Program-made: the position numbers and the translations under genes
Notes under the pieces: model-generated
The model's database searches: none
Told to the model about the DNA's origin: nothing
What the model saw: only the letters and a program-made list of their open reading frames with translations
Shown here: piece by piece, positions 44,382-53,439 of the stretch
Layout of the letters: each line of letters starts with the position of its first letter
Position numbering within the stretch: position 1 is the stretch's first letter
Assembly: GCF_020748465.1 (NCBI RefSeq)
Contig: NZ_JAHZMP010000005.1
Span: forward strand, 62,001-126,000
DNA length: 64,000 nucleotides
Direction: 5' to 3'
Origin: Terrisporobacter mayombei
GTDB taxonomy: Bacteria > Bacillota > Clostridia > Peptostreptococcales > Peptostreptococcaceae

Positions 44382-45476
44382 CTACATTTTAGTCATAGAA
44401 CCACCTGATAAAGTTGTTCTATATATATTGTCGCTAAGTATATCATCAAATTCATCATATTGGTCAAATACTATTCTGCCATAATACATTCTGCTGTTTG
44501 CAATATTAATGCCATAATTCCATTGATTCTTGCTCGCTTTTTTTATAGTTTTTCTACTACTTCCATCTAAATTCATTGAACATACACTACCACTTGTATT
44601 GATATAGTACATTTTATTATTGTACAAATTTATACCCGTAGTGAAATATTTTGATAAACATTTGTTATTTTTTCCAGTTGATGATACCTTATGCACTTCA
44701 CAAGTATCGTCATTTTCATTATAAAGATCTTTATCATTATATACCGTATAGTAAATATTTCCTTCATAATAAACCATATTATTTATGTATGATTCTTCTT
44801 TTTTGCCAGATTGATATTTATAAACAGTTGTTCTTTTTTTAGTTTTTGTATTTATTTTGTATATTATAGAATTATCATATCCAGTAGCTGATATATAGAT
44901 GTAATCTCCAGATAATGACATACTTTCTATATCTCTAGATGTTGTAGTATATAAAGTTGAAACAGTTTTTTTAGTTGATAAGTTGTAACTACGTAAAGAC
45001 ATTACTTCATCAGAATAACTATTTATATTTTCTTTTATATAATATAAATAATTATCTTTTACTATAATCGGACTATATTCATAATTATTTATTAATCTAG
45101 TTTTTCCAGTACCATCAGTTTTAACTCTATAAATACCATAGCTATTACCAGAATCATATACTCCTACATAATACATATATTTTCCAACCACATTTATGTA
45201 CGGCTCTTCTGCTGCATTATTTACTATTTGTTTCTTTGTACTTCCATTTTTGTAAGTTCTGTAAATATAATAGTAATTTGAATCTTTAGTTTTTTCATAT
45301 GCATTACTACTTCTTGCATATGAATAGTTTCCATTTGAAGCTGCATATCCTCCATTACTAATATTCGAATTACTGTTGCCGTATACAGAAGCTGCATCAA
45401 CACTTTTTGCGAACCCGCAAGTAATTACCATACCTACTACTAATATTGTAGATAAAACTTTCTTTAATTTACTCAT
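44382..45476 (-). CDS. Secreted DUF5050/beta-propeller-like repeat protein
   Basis: 364 aa. The signal peptide (LKKVLSTILVVGMVITCGFAKSVDAA) has cleavage near residue 29. After a Ser/Asn/Tyr-rich stretch come repeated short modules of the form YYI/MYYV...I-Y-K/R-T-DGT-K-T-I (for example YMYYVGVYDSGNSYGIYRVK), typical of DUF5050 propeller-like extracellular proteins. No anchor is visible. Probably surface or extracellular binding; ligand unknown. It ends at a bidirectional terminator. The ATG at 45476 has GTGGGGGGAATAT upstream. Confidence 0.78.
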   Translation of the reverse strand: MSKLKKVLSTILVVGMVITCGFAKSVDAASVYGNSNSNISNGGYAASNGNYSYARSSNAYEKTKDSNYYYIYRTYKNGSTKKQIVNNAAEEPYINVVGKYMYYVGVYDSGNSYGIYRVKTDGTGKTRLINNYEYSPIIVKDNYLYYIKENINSYSDEVMSLRSYNLSTKKTVSTLYTTTSRDIESMSLSGDYIYISATGYDNSIIYKINTKTKKRTTVYKYQSGKKEESYINNMVYYEGNIYYTVYNDKDLYNENDDTCEVHKVSSTGKNNKCLSKYFTTGINLYNNKMYYINTSGSVCSMNLDGSSRKTIKKASKNQWNYGINIANSRMYYGRIVFDQYDEFDDILSDNIYRTTLSGGSMTKM

Positions 45477-45617
45477 ATATTCCCCCCACTTTTACTTTAA
45501 ATCTAATATTACTATACATTAAAATATCGTTTTCCTCTATAACTTCTTTATAAATGTAATTTTTCTATAAATTATTTATTAAATTACAAGTTAAATTTTA
45601 TTACTACATTTTTAAGC

Positions 45618-45646
45618 TTGACAAATTTCGACTCATTTTGTAGAAT
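45618..45646 (+). promoter_or_regulatory. Promoter of the S-box/ECF operon
   Basis: TTGACA, 17 bases, TAGAAT. A start near 45653 lies shortly before the SAM riboswitch. Confidence 0.8.
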
Positions 45647-45677
45647 ATTTTGTGGAACTCACATAAAATCAAATATT

Positions 45678-45773
45678 CCTTATCAAGAGAGGTGGAGGGA
45701 CTGGCCCTATGAAACCCAGCAACCGGTCTAAAGACAAAGGTGCTAATTCCTACAGAAGAATTCTGGAAGATAA
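45678..45773 (+). ncRNA. SAM-I (S-box) riboswitch
   Basis: CTTATCAAGAGAGGTGGAGG, CTGGCCCTATGAAACCC, AGCAACCGG, AAGGTGCTAATTCC and closing AGATAAG are the canonical SAM-I aptamer elements in correct order. With SAM bound, the terminator at 45786-45817 forms and shuts off the operon. It thus links the downstream ECF transporter to methionine or sulfur status. Confidence 0.96.
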
Positions 45774-45785
45774 GATTACGTGTAT

Positions 45786-45817
45786 AATCTCTTTCTTATC
45801 AGAAAGAGATTTTTTAT
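45786..45817 (+). terminator. SAM-riboswitch-controlled terminator
   Basis: ATCTCTTTCT-TATC-AGAAAGAGAT hairpin followed by TTTTTT, directly after the S-box aptamer. Confidence 0.92.
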
Positions 45818-45875
45818 ATAAAAGTTCATTAATAAATTTTAAATATAAAGAAATGAATGGAGAAAAAAGAGTAAT

Positions 45876-46424
45876 ATGATCAAAATAGATACAAAAACAA
45901 TAGTAACCATAGGTGTTGCTGCTGCTCTTTATGGAGCCTTAGGGTTTGTTGGAATTCCCATAGGCCCTAACACACAATTAAAACCTGCTATAGCTTTACT
46001 TGCTATCTTCTCTGCTCTATTTGGTCCATTGGTGGGATTTTCAATGGGATTTTTAGGACATATGCTAACTGACATGATTGCCGGTTGGGGAATCTGGTGG
46101 GGCTGGGTTGCAAGCTCTGGTATTATGGGTCTTTTCATGGGTTTAGTTTTCAAATGTAAGAAGTTTAGTATAAAAGATGGATTATGTAATAAGTTTCATG
46201 TCTCATATCTTGTAATTACAGGTATGATTGGTATTATCTTAGCATTTATATTTGCTGCAGGCTTCGATGTAGTTGTTATGGGGGAGCCTCTAGACAAAAT
46301 GAAAATTCAAGTGGCTCTTGCCATATTCACAAACGCAATAGTATTCTTAGGAGTTGGCGTTCCAACTATACTAGGATTTGTTAGAGCAAATAAAAAAAAT
46401 AATGGCTTAAAAATTGAGGAGTAA
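45876..46424 (+). CDS. ECF transporter S component, UPF0397 family (probable methionine-related substrate)
   Basis: 182 aa, about five or six membrane helices. TIVTIGVAAALYGALGFVGI near the N-terminus, FGPLVGFSMGFLGHMLTDMI and GWGIWWGWVASSGIMG match the UPF0397 family. This is the substrate-binding subunit of a group II energy-coupling-factor transporter, in an operon with its own ATPase and EcfT genes. The family is often annotated as a riboflavin transporter, but S-box control argues for methionine or a methionine precursor, as proposed for the MtsTUV systems by comparative genomics. The ATG at 45876 has a weak site (GGAGAAAAAAGAGTAAT). Confidence 0.86.
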   Translation: MIKIDTKTIVTIGVAAALYGALGFVGIPIGPNTQLKPAIALLAIFSALFGPLVGFSMGFLGHMLTDMIAGWGIWWGWVASSGIMGLFMGLVFKCKKFSIKDGLCNKFHVSYLVITGMIGIILAFIFAAGFDVVVMGEPLDKMKIQVALAIFTNAIVFLGVGVPTILGFVRANKKNNGLKIEE

Positions 46425-46458
46425 AAGTCTCAATATTATTAACATTAAGGAGAATAAT

Positions 46459-48162
46459 ATGATAAGTTTTAAAAACTTTAGTTTTAAATATAACAATGTA
46501 GTTGATAAAACTTTAAAGGATATAAATATTACTATAGATAAGGGAGAGAAAGTCTTAATGGTGGGGCCAAGTGGTTCTGGAAAATCCACTCTTTCTCATT
46601 GTTTAAATGGACTTATTCCTTTTTCATACAATGGTGAAATGGAAGGTTCAGTTATAGTAGACAATATTAAACCTTACGAAGAAAGTTTATCAGATATAAG
46701 TAAAAAAATTGGTACAATAATGCAAGACCAAGACTCTCAGTTTGTAGGTCTTTCTGTTGGAGAAGATGTAGCATTTAGTTTTGAAAATGATGCAATACCA
46801 GTTAATGAAATGAAAGTGAAAGTTATTGATGCACTAGAATTAGTAAATATGGTTGATTTTATTAATCGAAGTCCTCATGAATTATCTGGAGGGCAAAAGC
46901 AAAGAGTTTCTTTAGCTGGAGTTCTTGGAAGTGATGCTGAAGTCTTACTTTTCGATGAGCCTTTAGCCAATTTAGATCCTGCTTCTGGAAAAGAAATTAT
47001 GCAATTAATAAATGATATTCATAAAAGAACAAATAAAACTATTATAATAGTTGAACATAGAATAGAAGATGTTCTGGATCAACTCTTTGATAAAGTTATT
47101 ATCATAGACAAAGGTAAAGTTAAAGCTATTGGTACACCTGATGATATTTTGAAATCAAATTTATTAGAAAAAAGCGGACTTAGAGAACCTCTTTACGTAT
47201 CAGCTATGAAATATGCAAATTGTAATTTTAAAAAAATAAATAAATTAACGGACTTTAAGAAATTAGATGAGGAATCTAAGGAAAATATAAAAAATTGGTT
47301 TAAGAATAATTCTAAAAATACTTCTATAAAGGACAATAATAATGAAGAAAAAATTCTTGAGATAAATAATTTAGCTTTTTCTCATAACAAAAATAAAAAT
47401 ACTTTAGAAAATATCTCTTTTAATCTTAGTAAAGGTGAAATCTTAGCTATTTTAGGAAATAACGGTGCAGGAAAATCAACTTTATGTAGACTTATAACAG
47501 GAATTTTAAAATACAAAGACGGTAGTGTATTTTTAAAGAATAAATGTATAGATTCTTGGAGCATAAAGAAAAGAAGTTCTTCTATAGGATATGTAATGCA
47601 AAATCCAAATCAAATGATATCTCAACATATGATAAAAGATGAAATTGGCCTAGGATTAAAGTGCAGAGGATACTCTAAAGAAGAAATTGATATAAAGGTC
47701 GAGGAAGTGTTAAAAATATGCGGTTTATATCCATATAGAAATTGGCCTATTGGAGCACTTAGCTATGGCCAAAAAAAAAGGGTAACTATAGCTTCAATAT
47801 TGGCAATAAATCCAGATGTTATAATTCTTGACGAACCAACTGCTGGACAAGACCACAAACACTACACAGAATTTATGGAATTTATAAAATCATTGGCAAA
47901 TAAGGGAATTTCCATAATTCTTATAACTCACGATATGCAGTTAACTCTGGAATATTGTGACAGAGCCGTAGTACTTTCTAACGGTAAAAAAATAGCAGAT
48001 AATAAGCCATCATACATTTTAACCGATGAAAACATTATAAAACAAGCAAACTTAAAAGAAACGTCATTATCAACTTTAGCAAAAGCAGTTAACATAAAAA
48101 ATACAAATGATTTTGTACAATTCTTTATAGATTACGAAAGACAGGTGAAAGGCAATGAGTAG
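46459..48162 (+). CDS. ECF transporter fused duplicated ATPase (EcfA-EcfA')
   Basis: 567 aa with two ABC ATPase halves. The first has Walker A GPSGSGKST, signature LSGGQKQRVSLA and Walker B EVLLFDEPLAN; the second has Walker A GNNGAGKST, a variant signature LSYGQKKRVTIA and Walker B DVIILDEPTAG. It powers uptake through the UPF0397 S component and EcfT. The start is the ATG at 46459 behind AAGGAGAATAAT; an in-frame start at 46414 overlaps the preceding gene and lacks a ribosome site. It overlaps the EcfT gene by 8 bases. Confidence 0.93.
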   Translation: MISFKNFSFKYNNVVDKTLKDINITIDKGEKVLMVGPSGSGKSTLSHCLNGLIPFSYNGEMEGSVIVDNIKPYEESLSDISKKIGTIMQDQDSQFVGLSVGEDVAFSFENDAIPVNEMKVKVIDALELVNMVDFINRSPHELSGGQKQRVSLAGVLGSDAEVLLFDEPLANLDPASGKEIMQLINDIHKRTNKTIIIVEHRIEDVLDQLFDKVIIIDKGKVKAIGTPDDILKSNLLEKSGLREPLYVSAMKYANCNFKKINKLTDFKKLDEESKENIKNWFKNNSKNTSIKDNNNEEKILEINNLAFSHNKNKNTLENISFNLSKGEILAILGNNGAGKSTLCRLITGILKYKDGSVFLKNKCIDSWSIKKRSSSIGYVMQNPNQMISQHMIKDEIGLGLKCRGYSKEEIDIKVEEVLKICGLYPYRNWPIGALSYGQKKRVTIASILAINPDVIILDEPTAGQDHKHYTEFMEFIKSLANKGISIILITHDMQLTLEYCDRAVVLSNGKKIADNKPSYILTDENIIKQANLKETSLSTLAKAVNIKNTNDFVQFFIDYERQVKGNE

Positions 48163-48982
48163 GGCCCAAACTCTTTATATTGATGGTGACTCTATTTTTC
48201 ATAGATTAAGTGGTGTAAGCAAAATACTATTATTTCTTACATGGACAATTATAACAGTGATGTTTCTTGATATAAGAGTATTTCTAGTTATGGCAGCAGC
48301 TAGTATTATAATGCTTTATTTCGCAAAAATACCATCAAAAACATTAAAACCACTACTATGGATAATGGTTGTTTTCAATATAATAAATGTGATTTTTATA
48401 CTACTAATCACTCCACAATACGGAAGCGAATTAGTCGGTACTAATACAGAATTAATAAACATAGGATATTCATATATAAACAAAGAAACTCTATTCTATG
48501 TTTTAACTATATCATTAAAATATGCAGTGCTAATGCCTATAACTGCCATATTTATATTCACAACACATCCAAGTGAATTTGCCAGCAGTTTAAATAAAAT
48601 AGGTATTCCATACAAAATAGCTTATGCCGTAAACATTGCATTTAGATATATACCAGATGTTCAACGCGAGTACAGAGACATTCTAGATGCTCAACAAGCA
48701 AGAGGACTAGCTTTCCGTGAAAGTGAAGGTAGTATAAGTGAAATTTTGAAAAATTACACTACAATATTTGTTCCTCTAGTTTCTTCTTCTATTAAAAGAA
48801 TAGAAACTGTTTCAAATGCCATGGAACTAAGATCTTTCGGTAAGAAAAAGAAAAGAACATGGTATAGCTATAAAAAATTGAAAGGTATGGATTTTGCTTT
48901 TATAATATTTTGCATCATGATTCTTGCTTTAGCAGTTTATTTAAAAAACAATGTAATAACAGGATTTTATTATCCTTTATAA
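48155..48982 (+). CDS. ECF transporter transmembrane component EcfT
   Basis: 275 aa, several membrane helices. FRYIPDVQREYRDILDAQQARG is the first ATPase-coupling segment with the ARG motif, and ETVSNAMELRSFG the second with A-x-x-RSFG, both EcfT hallmarks. It couples the fused ATPase to the S component. The start overlaps the ATPase stop by 8 bases. Copy 2 of the interspersed repeat begins at this gene's stop codon (48978), so the repeat may contribute the last bases of the gene and the 3' untranslated region. Confidence 0.92.
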   Translation: MSRAQTLYIDGDSIFHRLSGVSKILLFLTWTIITVMFLDIRVFLVMAAASIIMLYFAKIPSKTLKPLLWIMVVFNIINVIFILLITPQYGSELVGTNTELINIGYSYINKETLFYVLTISLKYAVLMPITAIFIFTTHPSEFASSLNKIGIPYKIAYAVNIAFRYIPDVQREYRDILDAQQARGLAFRESEGSISEILKNYTTIFVPLVSSSIKRIETVSNAMELRSFGKKKKRTWYSYKKLKGMDFAFIIFCIMILALAVYLKNNVITGFYYPL

Positions 48983-49053
48983 AAAATTCGCTTCGCTCAT
49001 ATCGCCAACGAGATGCCTTCGTTACCACTTCAGGCAACTCCGTTGCTCAAAAT
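48978..49053 (+). repeat. Interspersed ~75-bp repeat, copy 2
   Basis: Same orientation as copy 1 (36999-37074). It starts TATAAAAAATTCGCTTCGCT, shares ATATCGCCAACGAGAT and CTTCAGGCAA with copy 1, and ends TTGCTCAAAA. Its first bases coincide with the stop codon of ecfT. Sequence beyond the repeat (49053-49150) differs from that after copy 1. Confidence 0.9.
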
Positions 49054-49148
49054 TTACTTTTTTACTCTTCTAGGAACGTATTGGTAATACAACAATGTAG
49101 CAGTTTTTCACAGCCATAAAATCATTATAATCTCCTAGTAAGTAAAAA

Positions 49149-49191
49149 AATAACCCCTAAGTCGTAAAATATGACCTAGGGGTTATTTTTT
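49149..49191. terminator. Bidirectional terminator
   Basis: AAAAAATAACCCCTAAGTC / GACCTAGGGGTTATTTTTT hairpin between the convergent ECF operon and the amidohydrolase-like gene. Confidence 0.9.
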
Positions 49192-49924
49192 ACTTATCCT
49201 CAGGTGTATATACTTTATTAGAAAGATCATTAATCATTGCAGTTAATTTGTTTGCCATATAGCTAAAGTTCTTACTGTTTGAACTTCTATATTTTTTATT
49301 TATCTCTAATTGTAATGTAGGTACACCTAACTTTGAAGCACAATAAGTAGATATTGTATAAGTTTTTCCACCAGTGAAATATTTATTAACTGTATAGTTA
49401 TTTTTGCCTAAAGAACTTTCTATTAAAGATAATATGTAGTCTTGTCCTAGTAAATTAATATTGCTACTATTTCCAGTTCCTATATCTATATCACTGTCTT
49501 TGTCCGAAGCAATACCATGTAAATCTATAATTAATTTTATGCCTTTTTTTTTAACTATTTCTTTTATTTTTTTACGATACTCTGTTTCTCTGGTTGTACA
49601 ATTTTCATCTCCATTAGTCCTAGCTTTGTAAATTACGTGTGCTCCTGTGGATCTATGTAATGTTTTAGCTAGCGCTCCTGTATAAATATCTGCCTTTTTG
49701 CATTTTTCATTTCTCCATTGTTTAACTGTATGAGGTGCAGATATTAATATTGGTATATTTCCTGACTTGTATTCATAATCATTTTTACTATTTCCAAAAT
49801 AATTATTGCATATAAATTGCTCTTCCTGTTTTTTTATGTATTCTGTACTGTATAGTTTGTTACTATTAGTCTTTAAATTGAAGATATTCATTATAGTAAG
49901 CATTGATGTTTTTATTTTCACCAC
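49190..49924 (-). CDS. N-formylglutamate amidohydrolase-like protein
   Basis: 244 aa. NIPILISAPHTVKQWRNEK, LIIDLHGIASDKDSDIDIG, a basic KARTNGDENCTTRETEYR stretch and a C-terminal VPTLQLEINKKYR (E near the end) form the metal-binding and catalytic pattern of the N-formylglutamate amidohydrolase (FGase) family. The actual substrate in clostridia is uncertain, as no histidine-degradation genes are present. The N-terminal ~50 residues are unlike the family and have no clear signal peptide. It shares a bidirectional terminator with the ECF operon. Confidence 0.78.
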   Translation of the reverse strand: MVKIKTSMLTIMNIFNLKTNSNKLYSTEYIKKQEEQFICNNYFGNSKNDYEYKSGNIPILISAPHTVKQWRNEKCKKADIYTGALAKTLHRSTGAHVIYKARTNGDENCTTRETEYRKKIKEIVKKKGIKLIIDLHGIASDKDSDIDIGTGNSSNINLLGQDYILSLIESSLGKNNYTVNKYFTGGKTYTISTYCASKLGVPTLQLEINKKYRSSNSKNFSYMANKLTAMINDLSNKVYTPEDK

Positions 49925-50079
49925 TATTTCTCCTCTACTTAATATATATTTTCTTATATTATTAATACCTTAACATTAAATTGCCATTTTTCCAATCAGC
50001 TTATGTACATATTTCCTATTTAAATACAGTATATTTTGAGATTATATTTTAAAATCAATATTATTTACTAATAATAACA

Positions 50080-50113
50080 AAAGGATGTATCTAAGTAAAA
50101 AGATACATCCTTA
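50080..50113 (-). terminator. Terminator after galE
   Basis: AAGGATGTATCTTTTTAC-type stem (AAGGATGTATCT...AGATACATCCTT) followed by TTG and T-rich sequence in the minus direction. Confidence 0.88.
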
Positions 50114-50125
50114 CAAATCTAAAGT

Positions 50126-51157
50126 TTAATTTTTACAGCATGCTAGTTCTTTATATCCATTAGGATTATTACTTTGCCATCTCCAAGTGTCTTTGCACAT
50201 ATCGTCCACGTCAAACTTAGCTTCCCAACCAAGTTCTTTGTTAGCCTTACTTGAGTCTGCATAGCACATAGCAACATCTCCTGGTCTTCTGCCTACTATT
50301 TTATAAGCAACTTCCTTGCCACTTGCTTTACTAAAAGCATTTATCATATCAAGTACACTATAACCATTTCCTGTTCCTAAGTTGTAAGTAACTAATCCTG
50401 GCAAACTATCCAGTTTATCTAGAGCTTTTAAATGACCTTGGGCCAAATCAACTACATGTATATAGTCTCTGACTCCTGTTCCATCAGGTGTATTATAATC
50501 ATTTCCAAATACACTTAATTGTTCCAACTTACCTACTGCTACTTGAGAAATATATGGCATTAAATTATTTGGAATATCATTAGGATCTTCCCCTATTAGC
50601 CCACTTTCATGAGCTCCCACTGGATTGAAATATCTAAGAATAGATACATGAAAATTAGGATCTGCCTTACATATATCCCTTAACACATCCTCTATCATAA
50701 GTTTTGTTGCTCCATAAGGATTTGTAGTACTTAATGGAAAATCCTCTGTTATAGGACAAGTATGTGGATCCCCATATACTGTTGCTGATGAAGAGAAAAC
50801 AAACTTGTTAACTCCATGTTTTTTCATCAGACTTAAAACTGTTAATGTATTACATAAATTGTTTTTGTAATACTCTAAAGGTTTTGCGACAGATTCCCCA
50901 ACTGCCTTAAAAGCTGCAAAATGTATTACAGAATCTATTTTATTCTCTTTAAATACTATTTCCAAAGCGACTTCATCATTAGTATCTAATTCATAAAATT
51001 TAAATTCTTTTTTACTTATTTCTCTTATCCTATCTAAAACTATAGGACAACTATTTGAAAAATTATCAACAATAACTACTTCTTTTCCTTCCTTCAATAA
51101 TTCAACCACAGTATGACTTCCTATATATCCGGCTCCCCCAGTTACTAAAACTGCCAT
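50126..51157 (-). CDS. galE: UDP-glucose 4-epimerase
   Basis: 343 aa extended short-chain dehydrogenase. [19 protein letters not shown] binds NAD; the active-site pair is the YGATK motif (Tyr-x3-Lys), with FSSSATVYG upstream providing the Ser/Thr. It interconverts UDP-glucose and UDP-galactose. It lies next to galU, its substrate supplier, and upstream of the surface polysaccharide genes. The ATG at 51157 has AAGGGGGAGTTAATAA upstream. A GC-rich hairpin (51193-51224) separates it from galU, so it may have its own promoter. Confidence 0.92.
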   Translation of the reverse strand: MAVLVTGGAGYIGSHTVVELLKEGKEVVIVDNFSNSCPIVLDRIREISKKEFKFYELDTNDEVALEIVFKENKIDSVIHFAAFKAVGESVAKPLEYYKNNLCNTLTVLSLMKKHGVNKFVFSSSATVYGDPHTCPITEDFPLSTTNPYGATKLMIEDVLRDICKADPNFHVSILRYFNPVGAHESGLIGEDPNDIPNNLMPYISQVAVGKLEQLSVFGNDYNTPDGTGVRDYIHVVDLAQGHLKALDKLDSLPGLVTYNLGTGNGYSVLDMINAFSKASGKEVAYKIVGRRPGDVAMCYADSSKANKELGWEAKFDVDDMCKDTWRWQSNNPNGYKELACCKN

Positions 51158-51192
51158 TTATTAACTCCCCCTTATTCTCTATCTTTTATCTA

Positions 51193-51224
51193 AAGGGGGG
51201 CACAAAAATGTTACCCCCTTGCGT
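51193..51224 (-). terminator. Possible terminator between galU and galE
   Basis: AAGGGGG ... CCCCCCTTT hairpin with a T-rich loop (TAACATTTTTGTG) in the 100-base gap between the two genes. No long T run follows, so it may only attenuate. Confidence 0.5.
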
Positions 51225-51263
51225 TAATTGGATTAATCAGATTAAATCATTAGTTTTTTTATA

Positions 51264-52169
51264 TTAAACAGTTACCGCCACTTCATCTAGAATATTTTTT
51301 TCTATTTTTTCTAATTTACTTTTTAAAAATGATTCAAAATCATCTCTTAATTCTGGCCTCTTAAGTGCAAAATCAACAGTAGCTTCTAAGAACCCTAATT
51401 TATCACCCACATCATATCTTCTTCCTTCGAAATTGTATGCATATATTGCTTCCTTTGTAGCTAACGTTTGAAGGGCATCAGTAAGTTGGATTTCTCCACC
51501 TTTTCCTGGTTCTTGATTTTCTAATATGTTAAATATTTCAGGAGTTATTATGTATCTTCCTAGAATTGCTATATTTGAAGGGGCTTCTTCTACAGCTGGC
51601 TTTTCAACCATATCTTTTACTTTATATACTCTATCTTCTATATGTTTAACATCAAGTATTCCATATTTATTTACCTTATCTTTGTCTACTTCTTGAACAC
51701 CTAATATAGAAGTTTTGTATTCATCGTAAGTATTTATCATTTGTTTTAAGCATGGAGTTTTTGCATCTACTATGTCATCTCCAAGCAGCACTGCGAAAGG
51801 TTCATTTCCTATAAATTTTTTTGCACAGTGTACCGCATGTCCAAGTCCTTTAGGCTCTTTTTGTCTTATATAGTGTATGTTGACCATGTTCGATATATCT
51901 TGTACCATTTCTAACATGGCAGATTTCCCCTTTTTCTCAAGTTCAAGCTCTACACTTCTATCGAAATGATCTTCTATACATTTTTTATTTCTTCCTGTAA
52001 CTATTAATATTTCCTCTATACCAGACTCTATTGCCTCTTCTATTATATATAGTAGCGTTGGTTTATCTACTATTGGTAACATTTCCTTTGCTTGTGCTTT
52101 TGTTGCAGGTAAGAATCTAGTACCTAATCCTGCTGCTGGTATAATTGCTTTTTTTACTTTTTTACTCAT
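51264..52169 (-). CDS. galU: UTP-glucose-1-phosphate uridylyltransferase
   Basis: 301 aa. KAIIPAAGLGTRFLPATKAQ and KEMLPIVDKPTLLYIIEEAI are the nucleotide-binding signature of GalU; IRQKEPKGLGHAVHCAKKFI and FAVLLGDDIVD follow. It makes UDP-glucose from UTP and glucose-1-phosphate, feeding galE and glycopolymer synthesis. The start is the ATG at 52169 behind TGGAGGATAAT; the upstream in-frame start (52202) is poorly supported. Confidence 0.94.
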   Translation of the reverse strand: MSKKVKKAIIPAAGLGTRFLPATKAQAKEMLPIVDKPTLLYIIEEAIESGIEEILIVTGRNKKCIEDHFDRSVELELEKKGKSAMLEMVQDISNMVNIHYIRQKEPKGLGHAVHCAKKFIGNEPFAVLLGDDIVDAKTPCLKQMINTYDEYKTSILGVQEVDKDKVNKYGILDVKHIEDRVYKVKDMVEKPAVEEAPSNIAILGRYIITPEIFNILENQEPGKGGEIQLTDALQTLATKEAIYAYNFEGRRYDVGDKLGFLEATVDFALKRPELRDDFESFLKSKLEKIEKNILDEVAVTV

Positions 52170-52262
52170 ATTATCCTCCATATCCCTTAAGTCCAACCCC
52201 ATATGTTAGCTTGTCTAATTATCTACTTTTCCCCTAGCCAAGTGCGCTATTTGTAATATAGC

Positions 52263-52775
52263 TTAATTTGCGCTTATATTTTCTTTGTTTCTTTTTCTTT
52301 TTTTCATAAAATAAAGACCTAAGACCATAGCAACTAAAGCTATTAATATTAGTTCTATACTACTTCCATCAGCCACATGCATGAAAACAGTTAGCATAAT
52401 AGCACCAGCTATGGCATTTCCTATAAATATTCCAAGAAATGCATCTACTATTCTCATCTTAAAAATAGATGCCAATGCTGAAGCAGACCAAGACCCCGTA
52501 GTAGGTAGTGGTACTCCAACAAAGACTATAAGTCCTATCATACTGGCAGTTTTTAACTTCTTAGCTCTTCCCTCTATTTTTTTATCAATCCATCTAATTA
52601 CTTTATTAAAATATTTTCTATGTCTAAAAAAATCTATAACTTGCCTAAATGCTAGTACCACTGGTACTGCTATGATAGATGATCCTACAACACAAGTTAT
52701 ATATAGATATATTGGATTTAGATCCATTGCTATACCTAAGGGTATGGCCCATCTTAATTCTTTAATTGAAATCAT
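52263..52775 (-). CDS. Small multidrug-export-like membrane protein (COG2426)
   Basis: 170 aa, about four membrane helices. MISIKELRWAIPLGIAMDLN, VVGSSIIAVPVVLAF and GVPLPTTGSWSASALASIFK match the putative small multidrug-export family. A basic loop lies between helices (RGRAKKLK-like). The actual function of the family is unproven. It lies 93 bases ahead of galU on the same strand and may be cotranscribed. It is the last intact gene before the relic-filled gap. Confidence 0.8.
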   Translation of the reverse strand: MISIKELRWAIPLGIAMDLNPIYLYITCVVGSSIIAVPVVLAFRQVIDFFRHRKYFNKVIRWIDKKIEGRAKKLKTASMIGLIVFVGVPLPTTGSWSASALASIFKMRIVDAFLGIFIGNAIAGAIMLTVFMHVADGSSIELILIALVAMVLGLYFMKKRKRNKENISAN

Positions 52776-52799
52776 TGATAAAAAAGTAATTTAATATAT

Positions 52800-53024
52800 T
52801 GTTTACCCCTTTATTCTTAACTACTTTTAGTTTTATTTTACATGACAAAATATGATTTTGCAAAAAATTCTATTTTAACCATTCATACCCAATTCTAATT
52901 TTGTTAATTTTTAGCTTATTTTTATTGTGATAATGAAGATAAAGCTGATAAAAAATATTTTGATAAGTACATAAAACTGACTATAGAGAAACAACTCTAA
53001 TACTCATTCCTACTAATTTATTTT
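52800..53024. other. Start of the 2-kb gap: no intact gene
   Basis: AT-rich. A plus-strand open fragment YCDNEDKADKKYFDKYIKLT... ends at a TAA at 52998-53000 and looks like the 3' end of a lost gene. Nothing else recognised. Confidence 0.4.
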
Positions 53025-53205
53025 CTTGTTCCTCAAAAAAACGTGTAAAAATAGAGAATATTAAACCCATAGAACAAGTGGAACAAGAAATACTATATGA
53101 TATATAAAGCTTAAATACTATATACTATATACTATATACTATATGCCTATATATACCTCTATGTAGAGGTATATATAAGCATAGCAGTTTCTCTTGTTCT
53201 TGTTC
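53025..53205. repeat. Repeat and palindrome cluster (GAACAAG motifs, ATACTAT tandem repeat, 30-bp perfect hairpin)
   Basis: Five copies of GAACAAG: 53072-53078 and 53081-53087 on the plus strand; 53025-53031, 53193-53199 and 53199-53205 as the complement CTTGTTC. Between them are four exact tandem ATACTAT units (53115-53142) and a perfect 30-base palindrome (53148-53177; 14-bp arms with TG at the centre). The symmetrical arrangement suggests a protein-binding or replication/recombination site of a mobile element; no function is proven. Confidence 0.8.
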
Positions 53206-53394
53206 CCAAATGGGCAAAAGCAATTGCTACTTATAAAGATGAGTAAGAACTATTTTTAAAAGGATAAGTAGTGCCAAGACTTAAAACGCACAGATTCTTA
53301 TGTTATAGAATCAATTATAAATCGTATAGGTGGATGGGAAAGGCTATCATCAAACAGAACAGGTAAAGCAAGATATCCTTTATACGGACTTTAA
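53200..53394 (+). pseudogene. Relic of a VapE-like phage/plasmid primase
   Basis: The plus strand reads WAKAIATYKDE (53211-53243), then TAA, ELFLKG; after a frameshift, TDSYVIESIINRIGGWERLS and NRTGKARYPLYGL end at TAA 53392-53394. WAxAI-YK-x-E-LFL-G followed by a terminal IGGWER...YPLYGL resembles the C-terminus of VapE/P4-type primase-helicases of mobile elements. The gene is cut off upstream by the repeat cluster. Confidence 0.55.
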
Positions 53395-53439
53395 ATAACA
53401 TTTATAAGAAATAATAAATAAAAGACTTAGTGCTCTTCT

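Noticed and set aside
53115-53177. CRISPR array
   Set aside because: The tandem units are only 7 bases with no spacers, and no cas genes are present.
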